Positions 42,805 through 52,899 of a stretch of DNA of 64,000 nucleotides are shown piece by piece. A model generated the notes under the pieces. That model did not search any database. It saw nothing but the letters and a program-made list of their open reading frames with translations, and had not been told where the DNA came from. The number at the start of each line of letters is the position of its first letter. Position 1 is the stretch's first letter. The stretch comes from Candidatus Scalindua japonica (lineage in GTDB: Bacteria > Planctomycetota > Brocadiia > Brocadiales > Scalinduaceae), in NCBI RefSeq assembly GCF_002443295.1, contig NZ_BAOS01000004.1, positions 372,001 through 436,000 of the forward strand, read 5' to 3'. Made by a program: the position numbers and the translations under genes.

Positions 42805-45324
42805 TTATTTTGATTTAATAATATCCGATGCAATGGTTTGCACTGGTATAAAGGAAACTCGATCACCAATTTTTAAATTGCCTCCAAATGATTCCGAAAC
42901 AAATTCTTTTTTTGAAAGAAGATCGGTGATAACAACAATATCGTCGTCAACTTCTATTATCACGCCATCCAATCTAGGCTCTTTGTTTAAATAATCTAGT
43001 TGATCTCTTGTTATTTTTGTTACTTGTGATATCCATTCTCCCGTAGTACGATCTCTACTAGTACAAATTCTCTTTGTATCCTTTAAATGATGAGTCTGTA
43101 TATCCATTGAAATGCAAAATGGGTATGTAAATTCGTATATAGTTCCACGAGTACCTCTTCCAATTTCAGCAATTTTTACTATATTTAATTCTTCATTTTT
43201 TGCATGTAACGAATTAACCAATCCCGTTAAATTTGGTAATCTAAATCTATATGTAATTTGTTTTCGGCAAGCTTTTGCTAAAGAAGTTGCAATTTCTTTT
43301 TCGGTTAAATCATAGCTAGAAAATAAATTATTTGAGAACTCACTTATTATTTCATAAATATCATTTTTATCAAATAAATGATCAGCTCTCCATCTATTTG
43401 ATGTTAAGCATTTATCCATTAGGCTTGTAAAGCGTCTTGATGAGCCGTCTGATGCGTAGATTAATTGTTCTAAACTATCTTCTTCGCCCGAGTCTTTTAG
43501 ATTAATTATGCTATCAACCGTGGAGGGATTTAATTTGTTTTGTGAAACAATTTTTAAATATTTGTTAACCAATTCAATACAATAATTTCTATAAGCTTGA
43601 TATTCTTCTTCATTTTTTATGTTGTAATCTAAATTAATAACAGTACCAAATCTTTCCTCGTTTAGTATATCAGACATGTCATTAGGATACACCGCGATTC
43701 GAGTGAAAAAGGGGCCACTATTGCGAATTGAGTTCATCCATCTTAAAAACCCATTTACTGAATCCATAAAAAATTCTTTAGGGAATACAGGCGCGACTTC
43801 ATCAATTAATAATAGAACATGAGTGAAATAGTTGGACATATGTTCTTTTATTGCAACGCCTAATTTCCATATGAGGCTACCCTCCTGGTTTTTTAATACG
43901 TTTAGCTTTTGTTTTAATTTAAATAATGAATTTTTAAACTCTAATGAATTAAGTGCATTATTCTTATCATTAAGGCATTTTATGACAGACTCAAAGATTA
44001 ATTTTTCTGCTGATTCTATTAATGCTATTGATGAGCTTTTCCATTCAGAATTATGAATTAAGGAGATATTTACTAATACTGGAAATGATTCACTTACCTT
44101 TTTATTTGCAAAATTCTCATCAAAATTAACTTGACCTAACACGTCTAAATATCTTAGGAGCATTGTCTTGCCTGAGCCACGACTTCCCCTTATTATTGCA
44201 TCTCCTGTAGGTCTAACTGCTCCTTTATTTCGTCCCTCACTAGACACAAATAACTTAATGATTTGACTTGCGGATATTTTTTCGGCATTGCTAATTGTAA
44301 ATGGGTTACTTTTGATACTATACTTCTTTAATAAAGATAGATCCTCTGAATTATTTGCGGAAAAATCATTAAAATTGATTATCTTGGGCAAGTCAAAATA
44401 CATGGGGTTGTTTCGAAAGGAAACATCTTCAGTCCACGCACCTAACCCGAATTTTGTTCTTTTGGTTGGGCTATATGATCTCCAAAATGATTCGATTTTT
44501 TTATTATGGGAGTCGATAACATGTACGGTGTATTGATTAGGTATGCCATCCTCACGCTGAGCTTTATCAACGCCTGCAGACCCGGCGCCTGAGTAAATTA
44601 TAGTTTTTTCCTCTTGTGTAACCAATTTGCATTTATTTGCATGTATATGCCCGGTTAGTGCGATGCTATAACCATTTTCTATTAATATTGTTTCAATCTC
44701 ATCGGAATTTCTAATAATAGACGGAATACTTGTTGCGCCAGGTTCAATTCTATGGTGAGAAATACAAATTTTTGTATAATCAGAACAATCGGAATTTTGG
44801 TACAGTTTTAAGGTCTCCAATAATTTTGTTTTATCAATATATCCAATATGAGTTTCGTGGTCTTCAATTTCACAACTATTCAATAGCAATATCTCTACCC
44901 CAATTCTATGGTCAAAATACCTTTCATATTTGTCAGATTGTAATTGAGATTGGGTATTGCATATCGTTGAAGTAAATTTATTGTAATTGTTATATTTCAA
45001 ATTCGAATCGCCTACTTCGCTTGCAACTACTGAAAGTTTCCAGTTTATGTCATGGTTTCCTGGTACACACAAAATTGATCTTTGATCCACCGCTATTTTT
45101 TTAGACAATAAATCTATTGCCTTAATTGCTTCATTGAATTCATCGGCATGTCCAGTTTCAGTAATATCGCCTGTTAACAACAAATAAAGTGTTTGAAAAT
45201 TGAATTTTTCAGATAAATAATTAATATCAATTGAAAGGGCATCGTAAATATTTGAAGGGTTACCGAATCGATGCTTGCTTCCGAATTGTAAATCTGATAA
45301 CTGTATGATTCCAAACCTGTTCAT
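42805..45324 (-). CDS. Calcineurin-like phosphoesterase fused to P-loop NTPase
   Basis: The 839-residue protein has no signal peptide or membrane segment. Residues 1-300 are a metallophosphoesterase: SDLQFGS (Asp11, with Gln where His is usual), LLTGDITETGHADEF (Gly52-Asp53), VPGNHD (89-92), ISHHRIEPG (His190/191) and TGHIHA (225-229). Residues 335-640 form a P-loop NTPase: Walker A GSRGSGKT (380-387) and Walker B HVLLLIDEVAP (Asp508, Glu509). The last 70 residues have an OB- or S1-like strand pattern. GGAG precedes the ATG. It is the last gene in the same-strand series behind hsdR (172 bp gap). It is probably a nucleotide-triggered nuclease or phosphodiesterase with a defence role; I know no named system with exactly this chain. 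Confidence 0.8.
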   Translation of the reverse strand: MNRFGIIQLSDLQFGSKHRFGNPSNIYDALSIDINYLSEKFNFQTLYLLLTGDITETGHADEFNEAIKAIDLLSKKIAVDQRSILCVPGNHDINWKLSVVASEVGDSNLKYNNYNKFTSTICNTQSQLQSDKYERYFDHRIGVEILLLNSCEIEDHETHIGYIDKTKLLETLKLYQNSDCSDYTKICISHHRIEPGATSIPSIIRNSDEIETILIENGYSIALTGHIHANKCKLVTQEEKTIIYSGAGSAGVDKAQREDGIPNQYTVHVIDSHNKKIESFWRSYSPTKRTKFGLGAWTEDVSFRNNPMYFDLPKIINFNDFSANNSEDLSLLKKYSIKSNPFTISNAEKISASQIIKLFVSSEGRNKGAVRPTGDAIIRGSRGSGKTMLLRYLDVLGQVNFDENFANKKVSESFPVLVNISLIHNSEWKSSSIALIESAEKLIFESVIKCLNDKNNALNSLEFKNSLFKLKQKLNVLKNQEGSLIWKLGVAIKEHMSNYFTHVLLLIDEVAPVFPKEFFMDSVNGFLRWMNSIRNSGPFFTRIAVYPNDMSDILNEERFGTVINLDYNIKNEEEYQAYRNYCIELVNKYLKIVSQNKLNPSTVDSIINLKDSGEEDSLEQLIYASDGSSRRFTSLMDKCLTSNRWRADHLFDKNDIYEIISEFSNNLFSSYDLTEKEIATSLAKACRKQITYRFRLPNLTGLVNSLHAKNEELNIVKIAEIGRGTRGTIYEFTYPFCISMDIQTHHLKDTKRICTSRDRTTGEWISQVTKITRDQLDYLNKEPRLDGVIIEVDDDIVVITDLLSKKEFVSESFGGNLKIGDRVSFIPVQTIASDIIKSK

Positions 45325-45496
45325 TATATTCTCCTATTACCAAGTTGCCTAATTAATCGATTTTTTAGAACGCATAATGTTTAGTTAACTAATGCAGTAT
45401 TTTAGCACTTGACAGGGGCCTACTAATGAGTGACCCTAACTTTTGTTATTCTCTTTCTATGTTTATGTCTTGTCCCTATTTGTTCTACATATACTC

Positions 45497-48466
45497 TTAA
45501 TAGTACTCCTTAATATAAGCATAAGCCCGGTCAAACAGTAGTTGATCCTTGTGAAGCTTATACTTCAAAAGTGCCTTCCTTAATGACTTCTGCACCTCTC
45601 GTTCTCCTGAAGTTGTCTTCTGCCAACCGGGGAAACGCACAACTCTTACGATGGCATCAATATCAGCAACTATTCGTTCTACTACAGCAGGTGTCTGATC
45701 CGTCTTTATCTCCAAAAACAGTTCCGTTAATGCTGTCTGTGGTGACTTTTCTTGTGAGTCTTGTTCGCCCTCCTTTTCGGCCTTGACAGTCTCTTTTGCA
45801 AGTTTACAGAGTTCTCTTACAAACTCTATAGATGTTATCAAGCCCTTTTCCGCCTTATCCCGAAGCTCTTCCAGGCGTTCACTGAGTTTTTTGAATTTCG
45901 GGTCGTCTGCGTGTTTCTTAAAGCGTTTGATCATTTCCTTCTCAAGTTCTTTGACATTTTCAGGATCCGGATTGTTAAATATATCTTCAATAACATCTGC
46001 ATCTAAAACAAACTCCTCCAACGTATGCACTTCTCTTACATGGACATTATCATGTATCAATTTTGTGGTTTGGGCGCCCAGAGTAAACCATAACAGTTTT
46101 CCAATGTTGTCTGATGCCGGTTTTACCGATTCATACACCTGGGACAACCAGCGATAATCTTGAGAATAGATATCTAATATTCGATCCGGTGATAATGATT
46201 CCCATAATCTTGTCAGGTATTTATAATCTCTGGCAAACACATCTCTCTTCTCATTGGTATAAATCGCATTTTGTGCTGCTTCCAGCCCTTCAAACCCTTC
46301 CACAGTTTTATCGACTCCGATAAAATGAGAAAGGGCATCTTTCAATGCCTGTGGTAATTTGTCTCGTAGCTCTGACAGGTTTGTTATCACCTTATTGATA
46401 CTCTTATCATCAAATTGCAGCGCTTTGGCCGCGTCATCAAACACACCAAAATAGTCTACTACTCTTCCAAATGATTTTTGTGGGTACAATCTGTTTGTAC
46501 GGCAAATTGCCTGCAGGAGTGTATGGTCCTTCAGTGATTTATCAAGATACATAGTCTGCAATATGGGGGCATCGAAGCCCGTTAAAAGCTTGGCGGTAAC
46601 TATAATAAACTTTAATGGTGACTCTCCGTCATTAAAAGAGTCTACAATTTTTTCCTGCTCGCTCTTATCAATTCCCCACTTCTGTTTGAACTCCAACTCA
46701 TCATTTGCTGATGTTGAGATAACCACCCTGCTTGCATCTTCCGGGAAATGCTTATCCATCTCCTTTTTGTATTGCACACAGGCGTGGCGGTCAGGTGTGA
46801 CAACCAGGGCCTTTAGTCCCTGTGGTTCAACCTTCTCTCTGAAATGTGTGGCGATATCTAACACGATCCTTTCCACTCGTTCGGGAGACTTCAGGAAGGC
46901 CGCCATTTTTGCAGATTTTTTATTCAGTTCATCCGCTTCCTCATCGGTAAGCGCAGACTCCTCTTTAAACTCCTCAAATGCCTTATCAATCGATTCCGTA
47001 TCTACGTGCACATCGACAAGACGAGGCTCAAAGTGGAGAGGTAGTGTCGCACCATCTCGAATTGATTCATGAAAGGTATAGCGAGCCATATACCTATCAG
47101 GATCATCTTCTGCCCCAAAGGCCCAGAAGGTGTTCTTATCCGCTCTGTTTACCGGTGTTCCAGTCAGGCCAAAGAGGAAGGCATTGGGCAGGGCCGCCCG
47201 CATTTGACGACCTAGATCACCCTCCTGTGTGCGATGTGCCTCATCAACTAAAACAATGATGTTTTCTCTGGTGTTCATATCCGGTTTTGCATCACGAAAT
47301 TTATGGATCATTGATATGATGATCTTACGGGTATCCCGTTCCAGAAGGGTTTGTAATTCGTTGATATTGTCCGTTGTCTCAACATTGGGCACATCTGCGG
47401 CATTGAAGGTACCTGTTATTTGAGTATCCAGATCTGTTCGATCCACAAGGACAATAACGGTCGGGCTTTTAAGTTCCGGTGATCTACGAAGCTTCTGCAC
47501 CGCAAACACCATGAGCAGGGATTTGCCGGAACCCTGAAAATGCCATATTAACCCTTTTTTGACTATTCCCTCTTTAACACGCTCAACAATTTTATTGGCA
47601 CCTTCATACTGCTGAAAACGACAGATAACCTTAATGCGCTGCTTCTTTTTATTGGTGGTGAAGAGTGAAAAGCTCTGCATGATGTCGAGCAACCGCTCTG
47701 GGCTCATCAGATCAGAGAGCTCCTTACCAATCTCAGATAGCCCCAGTGCCTGGGCAATGGATCTACTCCTGTCTGTAATACGCCAGGGAGCCCACTGTTC
47801 CAGGGGGCAGCGAACCGCGCCAAAGAACAGCTCCTTTCCCTCTGTCGCGAATGAGAAAACGTTGGGTACAAAGAGTTGGGGCACCGCGTTTTCATAGATG
47901 TCGTGTACCTCATGAGCCCCGTCCAGCCAGCTTACAGAGGGACGAATTGGCGTCTTCGCCTCTCCTATTACGACTGGTATTCCATTTATAAGCAGTACGA
48001 CATCAGGGATCTTTGTTTCCCTGTGGTGAACGCGGAACTGATTGGTAACTACATACCTGTTATTCTCTAAATCTTCAAAATCAATTAATCGTACCGGCAC
48101 ATGACGACTGTTTTCACCAAATGGCATTGTTTTTTCACCAGTGAGCCATTTATAGAACTCTTCATTTGCCTTTACCAGACCAACCTGATTTACCGAGATC
48201 AGGATAGCCCGTAGTTTGTAGATCACCTCATCAGCCAGTTCCGGGTTTTGGCCAATCTCAGAGTTTAGTTTAATGAGCGCTTCTTTTAAGTCCGATTCAA
48301 CTAAGACTTCATTGACACCACGCTTTAAATCTTGAGCTGACCGAAACTTCCATTCTGCACCATAAGAAGCAAGTGGCTCTGATGTTTTATCACTACTATT
48401 TAGATTTACTCCACTGAGCTGGTGTATTATGTAGTGTTCTACGCTATTGAGTTCTGTAAATGTCAT
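45497..48466 (-). CDS. hsdR: Type I restriction enzyme R subunit
   Basis: The 989-residue protein has the N-terminal PDDEXK nuclease (PDVVLLINGIPVVIGEAKTP, Asp/Glu/Lys visible). The translocase has Walker A FQGSGKSLL and DEAH-type box VLVDEAHRTQEG, then GLTGTPV, TGFDAPILQTMYLDKSL and a QAICRTNR helicase motif VI. It cleaves unmethylated DNA after ATP-driven translocation together with HsdM and HsdS. It starts 2 bp after the hsdS stop, so they are co-transcribed. It appears complete. Confidence 0.95.
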   Translation of the reverse strand: MTFTELNSVEHYIIHQLSGVNLNSSDKTSEPLASYGAEWKFRSAQDLKRGVNEVLVESDLKEALIKLNSEIGQNPELADEVIYKLRAILISVNQVGLVKANEEFYKWLTGEKTMPFGENSRHVPVRLIDFEDLENNRYVVTNQFRVHHRETKIPDVVLLINGIPVVIGEAKTPIRPSVSWLDGAHEVHDIYENAVPQLFVPNVFSFATEGKELFFGAVRCPLEQWAPWRITDRSRSIAQALGLSEIGKELSDLMSPERLLDIMQSFSLFTTNKKKQRIKVICRFQQYEGANKIVERVKEGIVKKGLIWHFQGSGKSLLMVFAVQKLRRSPELKSPTVIVLVDRTDLDTQITGTFNAADVPNVETTDNINELQTLLERDTRKIIISMIHKFRDAKPDMNTRENIIVLVDEAHRTQEGDLGRQMRAALPNAFLFGLTGTPVNRADKNTFWAFGAEDDPDRYMARYTFHESIRDGATLPLHFEPRLVDVHVDTESIDKAFEEFKEESALTDEEADELNKKSAKMAAFLKSPERVERIVLDIATHFREKVEPQGLKALVVTPDRHACVQYKKEMDKHFPEDASRVVISTSANDELEFKQKWGIDKSEQEKIVDSFNDGESPLKFIIVTAKLLTGFDAPILQTMYLDKSLKDHTLLQAICRTNRLYPQKSFGRVVDYFGVFDDAAKALQFDDKSINKVITNLSELRDKLPQALKDALSHFIGVDKTVEGFEGLEAAQNAIYTNEKRDVFARDYKYLTRLWESLSPDRILDIYSQDYRWLSQVYESVKPASDNIGKLLWFTLGAQTTKLIHDNVHVREVHTLEEFVLDADVIEDIFNNPDPENVKELEKEMIKRFKKHADDPKFKKLSERLEELRDKAEKGLITSIEFVRELCKLAKETVKAEKEGEQDSQEKSPQTALTELFLEIKTDQTPAVVERIVADIDAIVRVVRFPGWQKTTSGEREVQKSLRKALLKYKLHKDQLLFDRAYAYIKEYY

Positions 48467-48468
48467 GA

Positions 48469-49683
48469 TTAGAATATCTGGTTTATTAGGGTTTTTTGTA
48501 AAGATTTGGAAGTATTGATTTTGGATTCAATGAAACAAATAGAATTATTAATTTTTTCTACATTATTAGCTATTTCTAATTGTTTGATTAGTGGTGGCAT
48601 CGGCATTCTAAATAATCGAATTTCTTCAAGATGAAGATTGGTTATAGTTCCTTGCTTTGATCTTCTATAAATTTCCTTTTTTATATGAACAGAATCAAGT
48701 AACAACTTTAAATAACTAATGTTGAGATCTTTCTTGTTTTTAATCCTAAGAAGAGCTAAGGATACAAATACTGAAAATTCCCAATCCCAATCAATAATTT
48801 TAGAAATACCAATCGTCCCATTTTTTGAATATAATATGTCACCTTTTTGAGGGTTACATCTTTTTATTAATTGGTTATGTTCTTCCCTAGAGATAAATTT
48901 TATTTTCTTGAAATCAATATTTGAACATTGTATATCAGTTACTCTTAAAAATGGCATACCTTTATTTGTGTATTTGGGGGTAAAATGAGTCCCATCCTTC
49001 ACAGATACAATGTCATCCATGTTCAATACCTTCCAACCTAATGGAATCAAACCAATTTTAGTTTTTTGAAGTCCCTTATCATTCAAATGTTTACCATGAA
49101 TTACGCCTTCCACAAAACCATTAAGTAAATTTTTTGTTTTTTCCAACACCTCCAACTCTTTCTCAATCACCTCATCCATTGCCCAGAGAAGTTCCGCCAG
49201 TTGGGCTTGTTGGTCTTTGGGGGGAAGGTAGTATTCTTGCTTTTTCAATGTTCCCCAATTTATCGTAGGAGAAAGAGAACCTACTGAGATATCAACTGCC
49301 CTATGCATAAACAAATCAGAATGCAAAAAAAATGGAAAAAGTTTTGGTTCAATTATCTCTGGGTTTGCTCTAAGTACCATTGAATGTGCGGAACAAAACC
49401 CCTCTTTAGTAACTATGGATGCTTTTCTCTGATAAGCACGCCTCTTGCCAAAAATCACATCTCCAGGATAGCATTTTAATTTTTGACCCTTTACATCGTC
49501 TCTTGTTCCATTTCGTCTAATGTGGATTGATTCCGGATCAAGGTGTTCCAATCCTATATACATTTCTAGATCAGTATTATTTGGATCAATGCGTTCCGTA
49601 ATGCTTTTGGCAATTTCATCAAAACGATATGATTGCCAATTGGTCTTGTCTAAATTTTTCAAATCAATTTTTTTTATTGGCAT
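48469..49683 (-). CDS. hsdS: Type I restriction specificity subunit S
   Basis: The 404-residue protein has two target-recognition domains, each followed by a conserved helix. The first is IGLEHLDPESIHIRRNG through YYLPPKDQQAQLAELL; the second is VSVKDGTHFTPKYT through FRMPMPPLIKQLEIANNVE. It determines the bipartite recognition sequence. The MITE lies upstream, between its start and hsdM; the ATG at 49683 is only 11 bp from the left target-site repeat. It reads intact. Confidence 0.93.
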   Translation of the reverse strand: MPIKKIDLKNLDKTNWQSYRFDEIAKSITERIDPNNTDLEMYIGLEHLDPESIHIRRNGTRDDVKGQKLKCYPGDVIFGKRRAYQRKASIVTKEGFCSAHSMVLRANPEIIEPKLFPFFLHSDLFMHRAVDISVGSLSPTINWGTLKKQEYYLPPKDQQAQLAELLWAMDEVIEKELEVLEKTKNLLNGFVEGVIHGKHLNDKGLQKTKIGLIPLGWKVLNMDDIVSVKDGTHFTPKYTNKGMPFLRVTDIQCSNIDFKKIKFISREEHNQLIKRCNPQKGDILYSKNGTIGISKIIDWDWEFSVFVSLALLRIKNKKDLNISYLKLLLDSVHIKKEIYRRSKQGTITNLHLEEIRLFRMPMPPLIKQLEIANNVEKINNSICFIESKINTSKSLQKTLINQIF

Positions 49684-49689
49684 ATGCCT

Positions 49690-49872
49690 ACCTTAACCCA
49701 GTAGCATTCCGTTAGGTTTTTGCATGTTCAAATTAATGCCCCAAAACTGTCATTCCCGCATTCTTTTAGCGGGAATCCAGGATGAACGAGTCACTTAGAT
49801 ACCCGATAAAGGATTTCGGGTATGACAAAAGAGGCACGCGCAAAAACCTAACCGAAAGCGCTGACCTTAATT
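49690..49872. mobile_element. MITE-like element, second copy, at the hsdM/hsdS junction
   Basis: The 165-bp element 49699-49863 has terminal inverted repeats CAGTAGCATTCCGTTAGG / CCTAACCGAAAGCGCTG related to the copy at 24169-24336. Its interior palindromes are the same but in reverse orientation. Flanking 9-mers ACCTTAACC (49690-49698) and ACCTTAATT (49864-49872) match at 7 of 9 positions, an aged target duplication. The right flank contains the hsdM stop codon (TAA at 49867-49869 on the complement), so insertion was at the very 3' end of hsdM. Confidence 0.8.
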
Positions 49873-51327
49873 CAAAACCTTAAACAATTTGTCCATACTA
49901 TTTTTAAGTTCAATAGATGAGTTCTCCCAATTCTGTAAGGCATCATCTAAAGAGACTTGATCTGTATCGGTATTGACATTACTCACATAAAGTGGCATAT
50001 TTAAACTAGCATTGTGTTCCAGGATCTCTTTAATATCAACTACCTTACAAAAACCATCTTCATCCTTAAAGTTTTTATATGCGTTATAGATTCGTTTAAT
50101 ATGTATATCTTCTAAAAAAGCAATATTTTTTTCCTGTTTGACTTCTTTGACCGCATTGATTATTAACACCTTACCTCTCTTCTTTTTCTCTTTATTTGTC
50201 TTCGTAATCAACAAACACGCTTCCATGGGAGAGTTGTAAAACAGATTAGGCCCTAATCCGATGACACACTCCACTAAATCAAGCTCAATCATCTTTCGTC
50301 GCATACCAGCCTCAGCATCACGAAACAGAATCCCATGAGGCCATAAAGAGATAGAACGCCCATTGTTCTCATCCAGACTCTTCTGCATATGCTGTTGGAA
50401 CGCGTAATCCGCACACCCCTGCGGAGGAGCACCCCAGAGATTTCTACCAAAGGGGTCATTCTCAAAACCCTTCCTGTCCCAGGCCTTAATTGAGTATGGG
50501 GGATTTGCAAGAATCACATTAAATTTTTTGATCTCATCATTTTCAATAAAGGCAGGACTTGTCAGTGTATTGCCCCGGACAATACTGAACTCCTCTATAC
50601 CATGCATAAACATGTTCATCCGTGCGATAGCAGAGGTTATCAGATTAATCTCCTGTCCGTAGAGTTTCAGTGTGCGGTACTCCCTGCCTTCCTCCTTCAG
50701 GTGCAACGCGCAATTAAGCAGCAGGCCTCCGGAACCACATGTGGGATCGTAGACACTTTCACCCGGTTGAGGGTCCATGATCATGGTCATCAATTTTACC
50801 ACAGTACGGTTGGTATAAAACTCCGCTGCCGTATGACCACTGTCATCAGCAAACTCCTTAATAAGATATTCATAGGCATTACCCAATTGGTCATCGGGTA
50901 CTGTTGATAAATTGAGCTTGTGCTGTGAGTAATGTTCTATCAGATTGGTCAGGATTTCGTCTGAAAGACGATTTTTGTTTGTCCAGCTTGCATCGCCAAA
51001 AATACCAAAAAGGGTTTCAGGATTTGCCTTTTCAATTGCCCGCATAGCATTCTGCAGAGCCATTCCTACATTTACTGTAGTTTCACGCACAACGTTCCAA
51101 TGGGCATTTTCAGGAACCTGAAAGTGGTGATTTTCTGCAAATGTCGCATACTCAATATCACCGTCACTTTCGGCAAGGGCATTCTCAAACTCTTCATCAT
51201 AGACGTCACAGATACGCTTAAAAAAGAGTAGGGGAAAGATGTATTGTTTATAATCACCGGCATCAATGGTACCACGCAAAGCGGTGGCCGCGCCCCAGAG
51301 ATATTTCTCTAATTCCTGTTGGGTCAT
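49867..51327 (-). CDS. hsdM: Type I restriction methyltransferase subunit M (downstream copy)
   Basis: The 486-residue N6-adenine methyltransferase has the SAM-binding motif VYDPTCGSGGLLLN and catalytic motif IV ILANPPYSIKAW. It carries the N-terminal HsdM domain (YIFPLLFFKRICDVYDEEF) and C-terminal helices. It overlaps the upstream hsdM by 4 bp (ATGA). The two M proteins share about half of their residues, so they are old duplicates or a deliberate heteromeric pair. Catalytic motifs are intact. Confidence 0.93.
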   Translation of the reverse strand: MTQQELEKYLWGAATALRGTIDAGDYKQYIFPLLFFKRICDVYDEEFENALAESDGDIEYATFAENHHFQVPENAHWNVVRETTVNVGMALQNAMRAIEKANPETLFGIFGDASWTNKNRLSDEILTNLIEHYSQHKLNLSTVPDDQLGNAYEYLIKEFADDSGHTAAEFYTNRTVVKLMTMIMDPQPGESVYDPTCGSGGLLLNCALHLKEEGREYRTLKLYGQEINLITSAIARMNMFMHGIEEFSIVRGNTLTSPAFIENDEIKKFNVILANPPYSIKAWDRKGFENDPFGRNLWGAPPQGCADYAFQQHMQKSLDENNGRSISLWPHGILFRDAEAGMRRKMIELDLVECVIGLGPNLFYNSPMEACLLITKTNKEKKKRGKVLIINAVKEVKQEKNIAFLEDIHIKRIYNAYKNFKDEDGFCKVVDIKEILEHNASLNMPLYVSNVNTDTDQVSLDDALQNWENSSIELKNSMDKLFKVLN

Positions 51328-52805
51328 TTAATAAATCCCTTTAAGATTGCCTTAAATTTCTCTTCCGCTCTCAAACTCTCATTCCAGGCGTTCTTCAGAT
51401 CACTCATCGCCTCTTCTACCGAAGGCAGGTTATCTTCAATGATTTTCTCTACATAAAGAGGAATATTAAGATTGTAATCGTTTTCACGGATATCATCAAT
51501 AGTTGCGATTTTTACATAATTTTCAACATCAACATATGCATTAAACCACTCAAATATTTGTTTAACATTTTCCGGTTCTAAATAGTTTTGAGCTCGTCCG
51601 ACTCTTATCTGATCAGAAGCATCAACAAATAAAACCCTGCCTCTCTTTGCCGCAACTTTATTTTCTTTAAATACCATCACACAGGCAGCTAATTGGGTTC
51701 CATAAAAGACATTTGGTCCCAAACCAATTACCGCCTCCAACAGGTCCTCTCCCAGGAGCGCTTTTCTGATTTTACCTTCAGCGCCTTTACGAAAGAGAGC
51801 GCCATGAGGAAGGACTACGGTCATTCTGCCTGTATCGTTCATGGATGTGACCATGTGTTGTACCCAGGCCATATCTCCATTTCCTCTGGGTGGAACACCG
51901 GCAATGTTTCTACCGTAAGGGTCATTTGCCCAGTTTTCCGCTCCCCAATCTTTTAAGGAAAACGGAGGATTTGCGATGACACAATCGAAGGTCTGCAGAC
52001 CATCAGCTTCAAAGAAAGCAGGGCTGCGAAGCGTATCCCCACGGTATATCTTAAAATCTTCTATACCATGCAGAAACATATTCATTCTTGCTATAGAACT
52101 TGAAGTCAGGTTCTTTTCCTGACCATAGAGTTTAAGTGTACGATAATCTTCTTTATTCTCTTTCAGATGGTCAACACATTCAAGAAGCATCCCTCCTGTG
52201 CCGCACGCTGGATCATAAACACTTTCACCCTCTTTAGGATCTAATATCAAACCAAGTAGATGAACCACAGAGCGGGGTGTATAAAATTCGCCGGCCTTTT
52301 TATTAGTTAGATCAGCAAAATGTTTGATCAGATATTCATAAGCCTGTCCCAGCATATCCGGATTTACATTTCTGTTGCCAATGGTATATTGTGAAAAATG
52401 TTCAATCAAATCTATGAGCAGTTTATCAGATAGCTTATTCTTATTACTCCATTGGGCATCACCAAAAATCCCATAAAGAAAATCCTGATTTGCTTTTTCA
52501 ATACTACGTAACGCTTTTTCAATTGCCAACCCAACGTTAACCGTAGTTTCCCGTACATCCTTCCAATGACACCCTTCCGGTACTTCAAAACGGTGCATTT
52601 CAGGCAGAGACGCGAATTCCTCATCCCCGTCCGACTCCTCTAACGCCTGTCTAAATTCCTCATCATATACGTCAGAGATTCTTTTAAAAAATAATAGGGG
52701 AAATATATAAACCTTAAAATCAGAAGCATCAACCGGTCCTTTTAAGATCCAGGCCGCTTTTGATAAATACTGCTCAAGTTGTGATAGTGATATTTCTTTA
52801 CTCAT
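51324..52805 (-). CDS. hsdM: Type I restriction methyltransferase subunit M (upstream copy)
   Basis: The 493-residue paralogue of the next gene has the motif VYDPACGTGGMLLE, motif IV VIANPPFSLKDW and an HsdM N-terminus (YIFPLLFFKRISDVYDEEF). Both copies are full length with intact motifs. The start is weak in ribosome-site sequence. A short open tail (KEVNDDWKRRSGQMKKTNE) overlaps its start codon and may be the 3' end of a lost gene. DUF262 lies 95 bp upstream on the same strand. Confidence 0.93.
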   Translation of the reverse strand: MSKEISLSQLEQYLSKAAWILKGPVDASDFKVYIFPLLFFKRISDVYDEEFRQALEESDGDEEFASLPEMHRFEVPEGCHWKDVRETTVNVGLAIEKALRSIEKANQDFLYGIFGDAQWSNKNKLSDKLLIDLIEHFSQYTIGNRNVNPDMLGQAYEYLIKHFADLTNKKAGEFYTPRSVVHLLGLILDPKEGESVYDPACGTGGMLLECVDHLKENKEDYRTLKLYGQEKNLTSSSIARMNMFLHGIEDFKIYRGDTLRSPAFFEADGLQTFDCVIANPPFSLKDWGAENWANDPYGRNIAGVPPRGNGDMAWVQHMVTSMNDTGRMTVVLPHGALFRKGAEGKIRKALLGEDLLEAVIGLGPNVFYGTQLAACVMVFKENKVAAKRGRVLFVDASDQIRVGRAQNYLEPENVKQIFEWFNAYVDVENYVKIATIDDIRENDYNLNIPLYVEKIIEDNLPSVEEAMSDLKNAWNESLRAEEKFKAILKGFIK

Positions 52806-52899
52806 TAGTTTTTTTCATCTGTCCAGATCGTCTCTTCCAATCATCATTAACTTCTTTTATTTTTTGAGATGAAATTTTAGTAGATTGCAACTGTAGAAA

